Shown here: piece after piece, positions 1 to 6,919 of the stretch
Layout: each line of letters opens with the position of its first letter
Position numbering within the stretch: position 1 is the first letter of the stretch
Source: a virus
Direction: 5' to 3' (one strand)
Length of the DNA stretch: 21,109 bases
Virus record (IMG/VR): IMGVR_UViG_3300045541_000137
Location: 1-21,109 of that record
Notes under the pieces: model-generated
What the model was told of the DNA's origin: nothing
The model's database searches: none
The model's input: only the letters and a program-made list of their open reading frames with translations
Translations under genes and position numbers: made by a program

Positions 1-56
1 AACCCGCCTTCATGCCGGATGAGCTTGGCAAACGCCTTGTCGAAGTTTTCTTTCAC
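1..56 (-). CDS. Endolysin, GH108-type, N-terminus only (runs off window)
   Basis: Reading leftward from a GTG at 56-54, the sequence encodes MKENFDKAFAKLIRHEGG and then leaves the window. This matches the N-terminal signature of GH108 phage endolysins (Phe-Asp-x-Ala...Leu-Ile-x-His-Glu-Gly-Gly), in which the Glu of the HEGG motif (here residue 16) is the catalytic acid of the peptidoglycan glycosidase. An in-frame TGA lies two codons upstream at 62-60 and no ATG follows before the window edge, so GTG is the only credible start. No good Shine-Dalgarno is visible before it. The gene lies just beyond a hairpin terminator and close to a holin-like gene, as expected for a lysis module. Only 18 codons are visible, so the family call rests on one motif. 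Confidence 0.6.
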   Translation of the reverse strand, partial: MKENFDKAFAKLIRHEGG

Positions 57-111
57 TGGTCAGTCCGTGATCGTAGAAGTTTTAATCCCACTGGCACGGC
101 TGACTGCAAGA

Positions 112-137
112 CGATGGACAGGCCGGACTGTCCATCG
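112..137 (-). terminator. Hairpin terminator closing the structural operon
   Basis: CGATGGACAG (112-121) and CTGTCCATCG (128-137) form a perfect 10-bp stem around a 6-nt loop. It begins 13 nt after the TAA of the last small leftward gene. On the minus-strand transcript only a weak U-rich stretch (UCUU) follows, so it may terminate imperfectly and let some transcription reach the endolysin. Confidence 0.55.
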
Positions 138-149
138 CCATTGTACTGC

Positions 150-290
150 TTACTCTTCCACAGGCTGAATCTGCGGTTGCGCTTGCTCTTTGATTTTATC
201 AATCAAACCAGCCACCGCTTCATACGGCAGCTTGGACAGGCCAACCAACACAATTTGCGCTTCTTCCAGCGACAGTTCCAGCTTAATCAT
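150..290 (-). CDS. Small conserved-type phage protein, 46 aa, unknown function
   Basis: The ATG at 290-288 overlaps the upstream TGA by 4 nt (ATGA), and the ORF ends in TAA at 152-150. The product begins MIKLELSLEEAQIVLVGL and continues with a helix-forming segment KLPYEAVAGLIDKIKEQA, ending in a Gln/Pro/Glu-rich tail. From memory, short proteins with this LxLxxxEAxxVLxxLxKLPYExVxxLIxKI pattern are frequent near the end of structural operons of environmental phages; none has a function I know of. The predicted shape is two amphipathic helices joined by the LPY turn, with no membrane segment. The tight coupling supports real translation. Confidence 0.7.
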   Translation of the reverse strand: MIKLELSLEEAQIVLVGLSKLPYEAVAGLIDKIKEQAQPQIQPVEE

Positions 291-616
291 CAGTTACTCC
301 AAGGTGGTTGAAGAGAGGCATCGACCGGGTTTTTTTGAAGCTCAATCTGCCCAGCGATGTTTGCCTCATATGCGGCCACTTGTTCGGTTCCCAAGGCTTC
401 AACCACCCACTCCTGCACCTGCGCTTCAGTGAGCTGGTCATAAGGGGTGAATTCGTCTGTGGGGGCGGGAACCCCTGCCGTGCCATATACACTGGCCGAG
501 TAATTCCCGTCCGTGCCGACCAAGCGCCAATGCACGTTATACACCACATTGGTCAAGCCATCTTCCGCCAGCTTCACATCCAGCGGCCCGAGCTGCCATG
601 TATAAGCCGCAGCCAT
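290..616 (-). CDS. Phage virion-associated-type protein, 108 aa, unknown function
   Basis: The start chosen is the ATG at 616, giving MAAAYTWQLGPLDVKLAEDG, because it follows the preceding small gene's TGA by 1 nt (TGACATG) with an AAAGG ribosome site upstream. A longer in-frame reading from 739 would run through the 56-aa holin-like gene in another frame. The N-terminal half reads as beta-strand (TYTW, LTNVVYNVHWRL, YSASVYG). The C-terminal half holds FTPYDQLTEAQVQEWVVEAL, a helix ending in an aromatic/Pro tail (QPPWSN). This layout is common near tail and lysis genes of environmental phages, but I know of no established function. It overlaps the next gene by 4 nt. Confidence 0.72.
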   Translation of the reverse strand: MAAAYTWQLGPLDVKLAEDGLTNVVYNVHWRLVGTDGNYSASVYGTAGVPAPTDEFTPYDQLTEAQVQEWVVEALGTEQVAAYEANIAGQIELQKNPVDASLQPPWSN

Positions 617-617
617 G

Positions 618-788
618 TCATGTGCCTTTTTTCTTGTCGTAAATTGACCAGCCCACACCAGCAGCCGCCGCAACACCGCCAATAATCGCTTCCAAAGCGC
701 CGCCATCAATTCCATATTTAACTGCGAAGCCGCCTGCAATTGCGGTGAGGATGTGCCTAACCAATGCCTGAATTAGTACCGGATTCAT
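618..788 (-). CDS. Small holin-like membrane protein, 56 aa
   Basis: Reading from ATG 788-786 to TGA 620-618 gives a 56-residue protein starting MNPVLIQALVRHILTAIAGG. It has two hydrophobic stretches: residues about 5-23, and the Gly/Ala-rich IIGGVAAAAGVGWSI at about 35-49. A short charged KYGIDGG linker joins them and the tail is basic (YDKKKGT). This matches small phage holins of the Pam3-gp28 type, which form inner-membrane lesions releasing or activating endolysin. AGGAGAG sits just upstream, overlapping the fibre stop at 800-798. Its place between fibre and endolysin fits lysis. It could instead be another small phage membrane protein. Another holin-like gene exists at 7555-7740. Confidence 0.72.
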   Translation of the reverse strand: MNPVLIQALVRHILTAIAGGFAVKYGIDGGALEAIIGGVAAAAGVGWSIYDKKKGT

Positions 789-797
789 CTTGCTCTC

Positions 798-3700
798 CTA
801 TTCCGTGAATTCGTGAATCGCATCAAGGCCGAAATGGTCGTTGATGAATCGCAGCATCTTTTCCACATCAATCTTCAGCACCTTGCCAGTGGGTGTGTGC
901 TTGGACTTGAAAATCCACTCGTTCGTTTCAGCATCATGCGGCGAGAACAGTGTGGCGTTGCCCGCTGCATCCATCACATAAGCCTCGCCGCTGGATGAGT
1001 AGATCGAGATGCCGTTGGTCAGAGTTCCGACCGGGGCAGTGCCGTTGAAAATATCAAGATGGTTCGTGCCGACAGTAGTAGCGCGTTCCGCACTCCCACC
1101 AATCTTGAGATTGCTTGCCGATGTCAGTGTTAATGCTTGTGTCAGCGTTGCAGTCGCGCCTGCTGTGCCAGAAGCTGCCGTATAAACCAACATTCCGCCG
1201 CTGCTTAAATTCAATACGCTTCCGGCAGCAGTGTTTTTGTAAATCCAATTTGCGCCGTTGTAGTAAAGGTTGCTTGCAGCACCAAAATTGGCACCGCCGC
1301 CATAGACCGAGCCATACGACCCCAGATCAATCGCTTTTTCTGCCCAAGCGCTTGGTGCGCTGGTGCCGACACCCACTACCCCTGCCGCAGAAATGCGCAT
1401 CCGTTCGTTAGAACCGCCTGTATCAAACCGCAGATACCCTGTTGCCCGATTAGCTCGCAATATGACCGAATTAGCCAGTGTTGCGTGGGCGCTATCTGCC
1501 GCCGTAAGTTGCCCGATAACCGTTGTGGCCGCACCGTCATACCCGAACATTCGAACTTCAGTGCTGTTATCTGTTCCGGTTGTTGCTGTGCATCGAATAG
1601 CAATGCCAGTGCGCGAGTTGACTTGATCTATCACCAGAGCAGCCGGCACCACGGAACCCGGGGAGGCATTGCCAATCCCCACGCTTCCGTTGCTGTCGAT
1701 GCGCATCCGTTCGGTCGGCGCTCCACCAAGCCCGGAACCAAATACGAGGTCGCAAGGGTTATTAGCATTGGCATTCGGCGCTAGCCCTTGAATGAATGCC
1801 CCAACGACGGAACCTGTGTAATCCGCATTTGGCGCGAACGCCAGTTGCGCATAATTCCCCGTTTGGCGAGCCGAGCTATTGCGAATTATGACTTCGCCGC
1901 CCTTAGTGCCTGCGCCTGTGTTTGCAATGTCTAATCTTGTTCCAGGGCTGGCGGTGCCAATCCCCACGTTGCCTGCGCTGTCGATGCGCATGCGCTCAAT
2001 GTTGTTCGTTGTGAACGCCACCGGGTGATTGCTCTCCGCGCCGTAAAGTACATATGCCTCCGGTGGCGACGCGCCGAATTTGGCAATATAGGTGCCGTCC
2101 GTGGAGCGAAGCAGCGCCCGGTTAGTCAAAGGCGCCGCAAAATTCGCTACTGTCCCAGCCCCAGTTTGAACGTCCAGCCGGTACGCCGGAGCGTTAGTAC
2201 CAATCCCCACGTTGCCTGCCGCCGTCACCACCGCACGGATAGACCCACCCGTACTCAATTCAAACGGGCCGTTGCCGTTGTTGAGCACCACATTCCCGCC
2301 GGTCGATTCCAGCGTGATGCCAACGTTATTGGCCGAAGGGCCGTTGGTGACTCTAAGCGCTGCCTGATTGTTCAGCGCATACACCGTGAGCGGCGATGCG
2401 GGAGTAGCCGTGCCAATCCCCACGTTGCCTACGCTGTCGATGCGCATGCGCTCTGTACTGCCGTTAGTCGCATCGCTTGCCACTTGAATTGCAAAGAACG
2501 GACTTCCTCCAGAATCTGATCCGGCAATAAGTCTGTTCGTCCAGTTGCTAGCAATCGATGCGGAGAATGCAGTGACCGCTTGATTAGAGGAGTAAGCTCC
2601 GCCGTATGCCCGAACAGTGCCATTAACATCTAATCTTGCTGTTGGTGAAGCATTAGAAATCCCCACGTTGCCTGCGCTGTCGATGCGCATGCGCTCAGCA
2701 GAATTGGTCGCAAAGTAGATCGGCTGTGCTGCCTGCGTGCCCAGCGTCAAACCACCCGCCCCGCCCGTGGTCAGATACGCCCCATCTTGGCGGAAAATGC
2801 CCGATGTGGTGAATGATCCGCCCGTCAGCCCGAAGCTGGCCAGCGATGCGGCGCTGTTGCGCAATGAAAACTGCGCTTGTGCCGCCGTTCCCGTGCTGGA
2901 GTTATCCGTGCGCGTCCGGGTAACAGCATCTTGCGACTTGGAAATGTAGACAAACTCGGTCGGGTTGTTGGTGCCCACACCGAGATTGCCTGCGCTGTCG
3001 ATGCGCATATATTCCGTCGCGGTGCCGCCGATTGCGGTGTCTTGGTAGAACGTCAGGGCTGCGCTCGATTGCCGCAGCGCCCAATAGTTGTTCCCCGCCG
3101 TTTTGAACATCAGGGGCGTGGAGATGCTTGTGGTGTCAGTGCGCTGGTTGCACAGCAATGCCACAGCGCCAGTGCCTTGGATGTCTACTTTGGCGGTGGG
3201 GCTTGAAGTGCCGATGCCGACGTTGCCTGCGGCGGAAATCCGCACTCGTTCAGCCAGCACGTTGCTTGCGTCTCGTGTGGCAAAAGCTAAATACGCGGCG
3301 GCCCCGCTAGCTTCTTCAGCGCAAGTCAAGCTTGCCCGTTGTGTGGAGCCGCCACTAATAAAAAATATCTGTCCCAGCGTCGTAAACCCGCTGCCAGCTG
3401 CATAACGTCCAATACCTACCGAGCCAGTTGTGTTGGAGAACGCAGCAATATCATACGGATCGATTTTGCCAATAAGGGTTGGATGCGCGGTCAAAGACTT
3501 GCCGGTGATATTGCCCGTGCTCGAGATTGAAATGAAGTTTTGCAACTCGTTAGACCACTGCGGGGCGCTACCCGTCGACGTCAGTACGCGATATTGCGCA
3601 CCTATACCAAGCATTGTGGTCGCGCCTGCGCCGGTCTGATAGGGCACGGAGCCTGCTGCGCCGCCTGCGAGGTTGGTGGCGGTGGTCGCGGTTGCCGGGG

Positions 3701-4097
3701 CAACTTCAACAAAGTCAGCGCCATTCCAGATCACGATGGCAGTCTTGCCGTTGGCCACGGTCACGCCGGTGGTGGGGCCCACGCCCACGATCTTCACGGC
3801 GAAGCCGCCGGTGGTGTTGTTCACCACGGCATAAATCTTGGATTGGGCCGGGGCTGTGATGGTGCGCTGTGCGGCACGCGCACCCGAGCACAACAGAATC
3901 GCCTGACGCGCTTGGTTTGTCGCACCAACCGTGGTGCTGAGGGTAACGTCCGCGTCGGTGGAGAGCGTCGTGGTGCCTGCCACTGCGGTGTCCAGCAGCG
4001 AGGTGATGGCGTTGTTTACCGTGTCGCCCCATGTGCCGGCGAGCTCGCCGGTGACCGGCAGCGCCAGACCGAGAAGAGATGTGTATGAAGTTGCCAT
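798..4097 (-). CDS. Tail fibre / receptor-binding protein with GNVGIGT repeats, 1099 aa
   Basis: This is the largest gene in the window. The N-terminus (MATSYTSLLGLALPVTGELA...) resembles the virion-attachment start of fibres from environmental phages, and residues 1-135 contain a compact beta-rich region. From about residue 280 to 910 a motif of the form ERMRIDSAGNVGIGTxSP recurs eight times at intervals of about 70-110 residues, separated by variable Gly/Ser/Thr/Ala-rich segments. This is typical of trimeric beta-helical phage fibres. The last ~65 residues (EAYVMDAAGNATLFSPHDAE, then WIFKSKH...KMLRFINDHFGLDAIHEF) form a distinct charged terminal module that could aid trimer folding; I see no clear peptidase-S74 signature. 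AAGGAC precedes the ATG. It lies downstream of connector and structural genes and upstream of lysis genes. Its exact place in the virion is inferred. Confidence 0.85.
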   Translation of the reverse strand: MATSYTSLLGLALPVTGELAGTWGDTVNNAITSLLDTAVAGTTTLSTDADVTLSTTVGATNQARQAILLCSGARAAQRTITAPAQSKIYAVVNNTTGGFAVKIVGVGPTTGVTVANGKTAIVIWNGADFVEVAPATATTATNLAGGAAGSVPYQTGAGATTMLGIGAQYRVLTSTGSAPQWSNELQNFISISSTGNITGKSLTAHPTLIGKIDPYDIAAFSNTTGSVGIGRYAAGSGFTTLGQIFFISGGSTQRASLTCAEEASGAAAYLAFATRDASNVLAERVRISAAGNVGIGTSSPTAKVDIQGTGAVALLCNQRTDTTSISTPLMFKTAGNNYWALRQSSAALTFYQDTAIGGTATEYMRIDSAGNLGVGTNNPTEFVYISKSQDAVTRTRTDNSSTGTAAQAQFSLRNSAASLASFGLTGGSFTTSGIFRQDGAYLTTGGAGGLTLGTQAAQPIYFATNSAERMRIDSAGNVGISNASPTARLDVNGTVRAYGGAYSSNQAVTAFSASIASNWTNRLIAGSDSGGSPFFAIQVASDATNGSTERMRIDSVGNVGIGTATPASPLTVYALNNQAALRVTNGPSANNVGITLESTGGNVVLNNGNGPFELSTGGSIRAVVTAAGNVGIGTNAPAYRLDVQTGAGTVANFAAPLTNRALLRSTDGTYIAKFGASPPEAYVLYGAESNHPVAFTTNNIERMRIDSAGNVGIGTASPGTRLDIANTGAGTKGGEVIIRNSSARQTGNYAQLAFAPNADYTGSVVGAFIQGLAPNANANNPCDLVFGSGLGGAPTERMRIDSNGSVGIGNASPGSVVPAALVIDQVNSRTGIAIRCTATTGTDNSTEVRMFGYDGAATTVIGQLTAADSAHATLANSVILRANRATGYLRFDTGGSNERMRISAAGVVGVGTSAPSAWAEKAIDLGSYGSVYGGGANFGAASNLYYNGANWIYKNTAAGSVLNLSSGGMLVYTAASGTAGATATLTQALTLTSASNLKIGGSAERATTVGTNHLDIFNGTAPVGTLTNGISIYSSSGEAYVMDAAGNATLFSPHDAETNEWIFKSKHTPTGKVLKIDVEKMLRFINDHFGLDAIHEFTE
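1380..3250 (-). repeat. Eight dispersed in-gene copies of the fibre ERMRIDSAGNVGIGT motif
   Basis: Coding repeats inside the fibre gene lie at approximately 1380-1410, 1675-1712, 1957-1997, 2199-2235, 2413-2453, 2658-2696, 2980-3012 and 3215-3250. The copies at 1957-1997, 2413-2453 and 2658-2696 are almost identical over roughly 39-41 nt (shared core ACGTTGCCTGCGCTGTCGAT on the plus strand, one base changed in the middle copy). The others are diverged. The near-identity means these segments could serve as homology for recombination that changes the number or order of fibre segments. Confidence 0.85.
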
Positions 4098-4109
4098 GTT
4101 TTGTCCTTG

Positions 4110-4529
4110 CTAGGCGATACGCACGATAGCGCTGGTGGCGGAAGCGACAGGAAATGTCACGGTGAACACGCCGCCAGTGGGGGTTTTGTCCGCACCAAAA
4201 TCGAGTACGGCGATGGCTTTGTTGGTCTTGCTGCTGTTGTAGATCAACGCACCGCGAGCCACGATGTCGGAGGATGTCCAAGATGTGTCGGCAAAATCCA
4301 CGATTGCCGTGGTGCCGCTTAGCGTAACCGCAGCCCCGGTAAGCGTGTTGCCGCCTGCCACGTAGCCTGTAGCCACAACTTCGTTGGTGGCTGTGTAGAC
4401 AGTGGTGGCCGCGCTCAAGTCTGCGGCGTTGGTATACAGCGCGATCTTGATAACGTCGGTATCCAAATCATGCTCGCCAAGCAGAATCTCCCGCTTGAAA
4501 GATGAGCACATCCCTTGAGCAATCGCCAT
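4110..4529 (-). CDS. Short beta-rich virion protein, 139 aa
   Basis: The start MAIAQGMCSSFKREILLGEH is followed by IKIALYTNAADLSAATTVYT, a Gly/Thr-rich centre, then FADTSWTSSDIVARGALIYN and a repeated-strand C-terminus ending SAIVRIA. From memory this arrangement (MCxSFKxELL, IKIALYT, VDFADTxW, ARGALIYN, VLDFGADK) is strongly conserved among environmental phage structural proteins and is found beside the fibre or connector gene. Its exact role is not established; a tail or fibre-base component is the likeliest. There are no signal or membrane segments. The start follows the upstream stop by 1 nt (TGATATG), so translation is probably coupled. Confidence 0.75.
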   Translation of the reverse strand: MAIAQGMCSSFKREILLGEHDLDTDVIKIALYTNAADLSAATTVYTATNEVVATGYVAGGNTLTGAAVTLSGTTAIVDFADTSWTSSDIVARGALIYNSSKTNKAIAVLDFGADKTPTGGVFTVTFPVASATSAIVRIA

Positions 4530-4530
4530 A

Positions 4531-5160
4531 TCAGCTTACCCTTTCGCGGAATTGCCCCGAACGGTAGGTGTCCTGCCGCAGCTTGCCGTCGCCCAGCACC
4601 TTGAGGAGGCCAATAGCCTGCACGTAGAGTGTCTGGTACATCTGCACCATGTCCGGCTCGCCCTTCATGAAGCGAATCGCTTCGACCAGCGCGCCATTCA
4701 AAAGCGCCGAATCAAAGTCATCGCCCAGCCATGTGGTGCCAGCGGTAACGATAGACTCCGGGTAATGCCCGTAGACAAACTCAATCGAGTAGGCTGAGTC
4801 GGGCGTCGGCCCGACAATGATGGTGGCTTCGTTGGTAAAGCCGTAGTGCTGCGGAAGCCCGTACGCGGTCGGGGACGGGTAGGCTTCCCGTATAAAGTTA
4901 GCGTCTTTGTTGAGCAGGTATCGGTAATTTCCAGACGCTTCAATCACCGCAAACGAAAACGGGTAGAGAAAATCCGCAGGCAGCGTAAACAGCCGGTTGT
5001 TCAGCGTCAGCGCGCTGGACAGCGTCTTGCGCAACGCGGGAATCTGCACCGTGTTGTAGATTTTTTGTTCAGCCTGCTTGGTGAACATCGCAAGCTGATC
5101 CGCTGTGAATGTGTTTTCACAGATGTCTTGGATGTTAGCCGTCAACTCGGTGTAGTTCAT
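4531..5160 (-). CDS. Connector/tail adaptor-type structural protein, 209 aa
   Basis: The N-terminus (MNYTELTANIQDICENTFTA) is followed by a helix with KQAEQKIYNTVQIPALRKTL, a beta-rich middle (LFTLPADFLYPFSFAVI, YRYLLNKDANFIREAYPSP), a strand pair around IIVGPTPDSAYSIEFVYGHY, and a C-terminal helical segment (FMKGEPDMVQMYQTLY). This pattern resembles head-tail adaptor and tail-tube-terminator proteins seen next to gp4-like connectors in short-tailed environmental phages, where they help join the portal ring to the tail. It starts 7 nt after the preceding small gene, with TTGAGGG just upstream. A structural role is well supported by motif pattern and context; the precise ring it forms is inferred. 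Confidence 0.75.
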   Translation of the reverse strand: MNYTELTANIQDICENTFTADQLAMFTKQAEQKIYNTVQIPALRKTLSSALTLNNRLFTLPADFLYPFSFAVIEASGNYRYLLNKDANFIREAYPSPTAYGLPQHYGFTNEATIIVGPTPDSAYSIEFVYGHYPESIVTAGTTWLGDDFDSALLNGALVEAIRFMKGEPDMVQMYQTLYVQAIGLLKVLGDGKLRQDTYRSGQFRERVS

Positions 5161-5167
5161 ACTGCCC

Positions 5168-5419
5168 TCAAGCCATAGGGCCGCGGGCCATCACGCCCTT
5201 AGTGGCGGCGCCGGTGCCGCGAATCTTCACGCCGGTGGTCTTGACCTTATCTTGCGCTGTCAGCGACACGCCGTCATCCGGATTCCAGCCTTTTTTCTGT
5301 TCGAATGGCACTTCTTTGCCTGCTTTCACAGGCGTCACTTTTTTGCCTTGCATGGTGTGTGGCTCCGCGTAGGTTGAGGCCGCGCCGACTTCTTTGCCCA
5401 TCAGCTTGTGGCTAAACAT
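5168..5419 (-). CDS. Small basic virion-cluster protein, 83 aa, unknown function
   Basis: I start this at the ATG 5419-5417 (MFSHKLMGKEVGAASTYAEP). It overlaps the preceding gene's TAG by 8 nt (ATGTTTAG), the same coupling seen at three other junctions. A longer in-frame extension to 5515 lies wholly inside the neighbouring gene and reads as low-complexity shadow. The product is Lys/Gly-rich and ends KIRGTGAATKGVMARGPMA, a C-terminal pattern I recall from many environmental phage genomes without assigned function. No membrane segment or enzymatic motif is visible. It belongs to the run of small basic genes between the LamG genes and the fibre. Confidence 0.7.
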   Translation of the reverse strand: MFSHKLMGKEVGAASTYAEPHTMQGKKVTPVKAGKEVPFEQKKGWNPDDGVSLTAQDKVKTTGVKIRGTGAATKGVMARGPMA

Positions 5420-5609
5420 TGGTCTTCTGGCCTTTGTAAGCAAAAGACGACTTCTTTTGGTTGGCAACCTTGGCCATACCGCGCCCGAGCTGCTTGCGCT
5501 GGAGGCTGGTGACACCGCCCTTGGCGTAGCCTTTGGCGCTGTGCATGGACTTCTCGTGGGCTTTCACAGCCTTTTTCGCTTCGCCCTTGGCGACTTCTTT
5601 CATACCCAT
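5412..5609 (-). CDS. Small lysine-rich protein with YAKGG module, 65 aa
   Basis: The product starts MGMKEVAKGEAKKAVKAHEK (an amphipathic basic helix) and continues HSAKGYAKGGVTSLQRKQLG and RGMAKVANQKKSSFAYKG. The protein is strongly basic. It carries the [YF]xxGG...R...GxA module also visible in neighbours at 6677, 6916 and 7187. A clear AGGAGAA lies 6-7 nt upstream of the ATG, one of the better ribosome sites of the cluster. Function unknown; DNA or RNA binding or packaging into the virion are possibilities inferred only from charge and gene neighbourhood. Confidence 0.72.
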   Translation of the reverse strand: MGMKEVAKGEAKKAVKAHEKSMHSAKGYAKGGVTSLQRKQLGRGMAKVANQKKSSFAYKGQKTNV

Positions 5610-5619
5610 TTCAATTCTC

Positions 5620-5985
5620 CTAGTTGACTGTCACTTGCCCAACCGCCCCGACTGCTACCAAATCGTTTGGTGTGAGCCCTGCTGCATTTGCTTCCGCGCC
5701 GCCCACAGGATTCCAACCCCACTGTATATCGCGCGAGCCGTTTTGTGCTGATGTGTACACCAGCGACTGGTCCGGGCGGGGTCTGCGCAGTGCCTGCGGG
5801 TCGTCTACCGGGTACATCCCCTGCATGTTCTGCGGGTGGTCTACGCTCCAGCATTCCGGGCACGCCAGCACGTTGGTTTTCTTGGTGCGGACAATCAGTT
5901 CTTTCAGCCGAGGCAGGACGTAACGGAACCCGCAAACATCGCAGAATCCGAATGCCTTTTTGCCTGCGGCGAACCGATTGCCCAT
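5620..5985 (-). CDS. Zinc-ribbon structural-cluster protein, 121 aa
   Basis: The N-terminus MGNRFAAGKKAFGFCDVCGF contains CxxC (residues 15 and 18), and a second CxxC occurs in NVLACPECW (about residues 42-45). The 23-residue spacing suggests a small zinc ribbon. Next come a Pro/Gln-rich QNMQGMYPVDDPQALRRPRP segment and a C-terminal DIQWGWNPVGG with an Ala/Val tail. Similar proteins occur, from memory, beside connector genes of environmental phages; some relatives appear to lack the cysteines. A GAGG ribosome site precedes the ATG and the gene follows the gp4-like connector by 2 nt. A minor virion or connector-associated role is inferred; transcriptional control is less likely given its place in the late operon. 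Confidence 0.72.
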   Translation of the reverse strand: MGNRFAAGKKAFGFCDVCGFRYVLPRLKELIVRTKKTNVLACPECWSVDHPQNMQGMYPVDDPQALRRPRPDQSLVYTSAQNGSRDIQWGWNPVGGAEANAAGLTPNDLVAVGAVGQVTVN

Positions 5986-5987
5986 GG

Positions 5988-6674
5988 TTACCTCGACCTG
6001 AACATGCGTGGCGTCAGTCTTAAGGATGCTTTCTCTCTGTCCTCGCCCGCAGCCAAGTCAAACTGCTCGTCGTAGGCGGCCTTCAGCATCTGAATCCGAT
6101 CCATCAGCGCCGGGTCTTTCTGCGCCAAGTAATAGGCCAACCCGGCCACCAAACACGGCAGGAAACGGAACTGAACGTCCGGGGTCTGAACGCCCGCGCC
6201 CGCGTCCTGAATGCGGCGCATACGCCAATACACCAGCGTGTAGGTCTGGGTGGTGTCGGGCACCGGCCACACGGTCACTTCGGGTGCGTCACGCAGCCGC
6301 TGAACATAAATCTGGATCGGGCGGCCCTGCACGTTTTTGTTGGGGATCGTCGCGTAGGTGGACACACTAATCCGCGAGATGGCCAAGTCAGCCTGCGTTG
6401 AGCCGCTGCCGGTGCGCACGACATGATCGAGCAGATCAATGGTGTCGGCTGGGAGCGGGTATGTGGCCGTGCCGGGCGTGAGCACCTGTGTGCCCTGCTC
6501 GATGGTCCACATATTAATGCCGCGGTTCTGCCACTCAATCGTCAGCAGGTTCATGGACCGCCGAGCGGTTCGCAGGTCATACCCCGAACGCATCTCGCGC
6601 CCAGCACGCTCCCACGCCTCTTCAGCGATTTCAGTGAAATCCAAGTTGAACGCGGTTGTGCCGGATGTGGTCAT
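5988..6674 (-). CDS. gp4-like head-tail connector (head completion) protein, 228 aa
   Basis: The N-terminal part (DFTEIAEEAWERAGREM, YDLRTARRSMNLLTIEWQNR, INMWTIEQGTQVLTPGTATY) is the arrangement typical of P22 gp4-like head completion proteins. These bind under the portal as a ring of twelve, lock packaged DNA in and form the tail platform. A beta-rich middle (ISRISVSTYATIPNKNVQGR, YTLVYWRMRRIQDAG) and a helical C-terminus (LPCLVAGLAYYLAQKDP, then a long helix) complete it. Its length is somewhat above P22 gp4. It follows the preceding small gene after a 2-nt gap. The P22-type portal encoded upstream makes this the expected partner. Confident as a connector; exact orthology to gp4 is by pattern only. 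Confidence 0.8.
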   Translation of the reverse strand: MTTSGTTAFNLDFTEIAEEAWERAGREMRSGYDLRTARRSMNLLTIEWQNRGINMWTIEQGTQVLTPGTATYPLPADTIDLLDHVVRTGSGSTQADLAISRISVSTYATIPNKNVQGRPIQIYVQRLRDAPEVTVWPVPDTTQTYTLVYWRMRRIQDAGAGVQTPDVQFRFLPCLVAGLAYYLAQKDPALMDRIQMLKAAYDEQFDLAAGEDREKASLRLTPRMFRSR

Positions 6675-6676
6675 AA

Positions 6677-6919
6677 TTACCTTTTCGCGGTCTTAGCCGA
6701 CTGTTTGAATGCCGCAGCAGTCGGGGCGCCTTTGGCGCCGGGCTTGCGCATCTTCTCGCCTGAGCCCGCAGCAATGCGTTTGCGCTTGGCGTTGATGTTC
6801 TCGTAAAGCCCGCCCGCGGCATACATGTCCACATCCTGAGGATGATCCTTGCGGACAATCTTCTTGGGTTTAGGCATCTTTTTGGGGTTAATGGCCCCCA
6901 TGCCGCGGCTCGGTCTCAC
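6677..6919 (-). CDS. Small basic protein with YAAGG module, 80 aa
   Basis: The ATG at 6919 overlaps the upstream TGA by 4 nt (ATGA); an internal ATG at 6901 (MGAINPKKMPKPKKIVRKDH) is an alternative start. Next come DVDMYAAGGLYENINAKRKR and IAAGSGEKMRKPGAKGAP, then TAAAFKQSAKTAKR. The protein is very basic and probably extended. The YAAGG...R...GxxG segment aligns by eye with the modules of the genes at 5412, 6916 and 7187. I recall this exact type of ORF as frequent in environmental phages, always unassigned. No enzymatic motif is visible. Confidence 0.72.
   Translation of the reverse strand: MRPSRGMGAINPKKMPKPKKIVRKDHPQDVDMYAAGGLYENINAKRKRIAAGSGEKMRKPGAKGAPTAAAFKQSAKTAKR

Noticed and set aside
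290-739. 149-codon reading of the 108-aa gene near the left end
   Set aside because: The extra N-terminus is the out-of-frame DNA of the 56-aa holin-like gene, and the ATG at 616 has better coupling and a ribosome site.
1380-3250. CRISPR-like spaced repeats in the left part
   Set aside because: Repeats are in frame within one fibre gene, spaced irregularly by 200-300 bp, and encode a known fibre motif.
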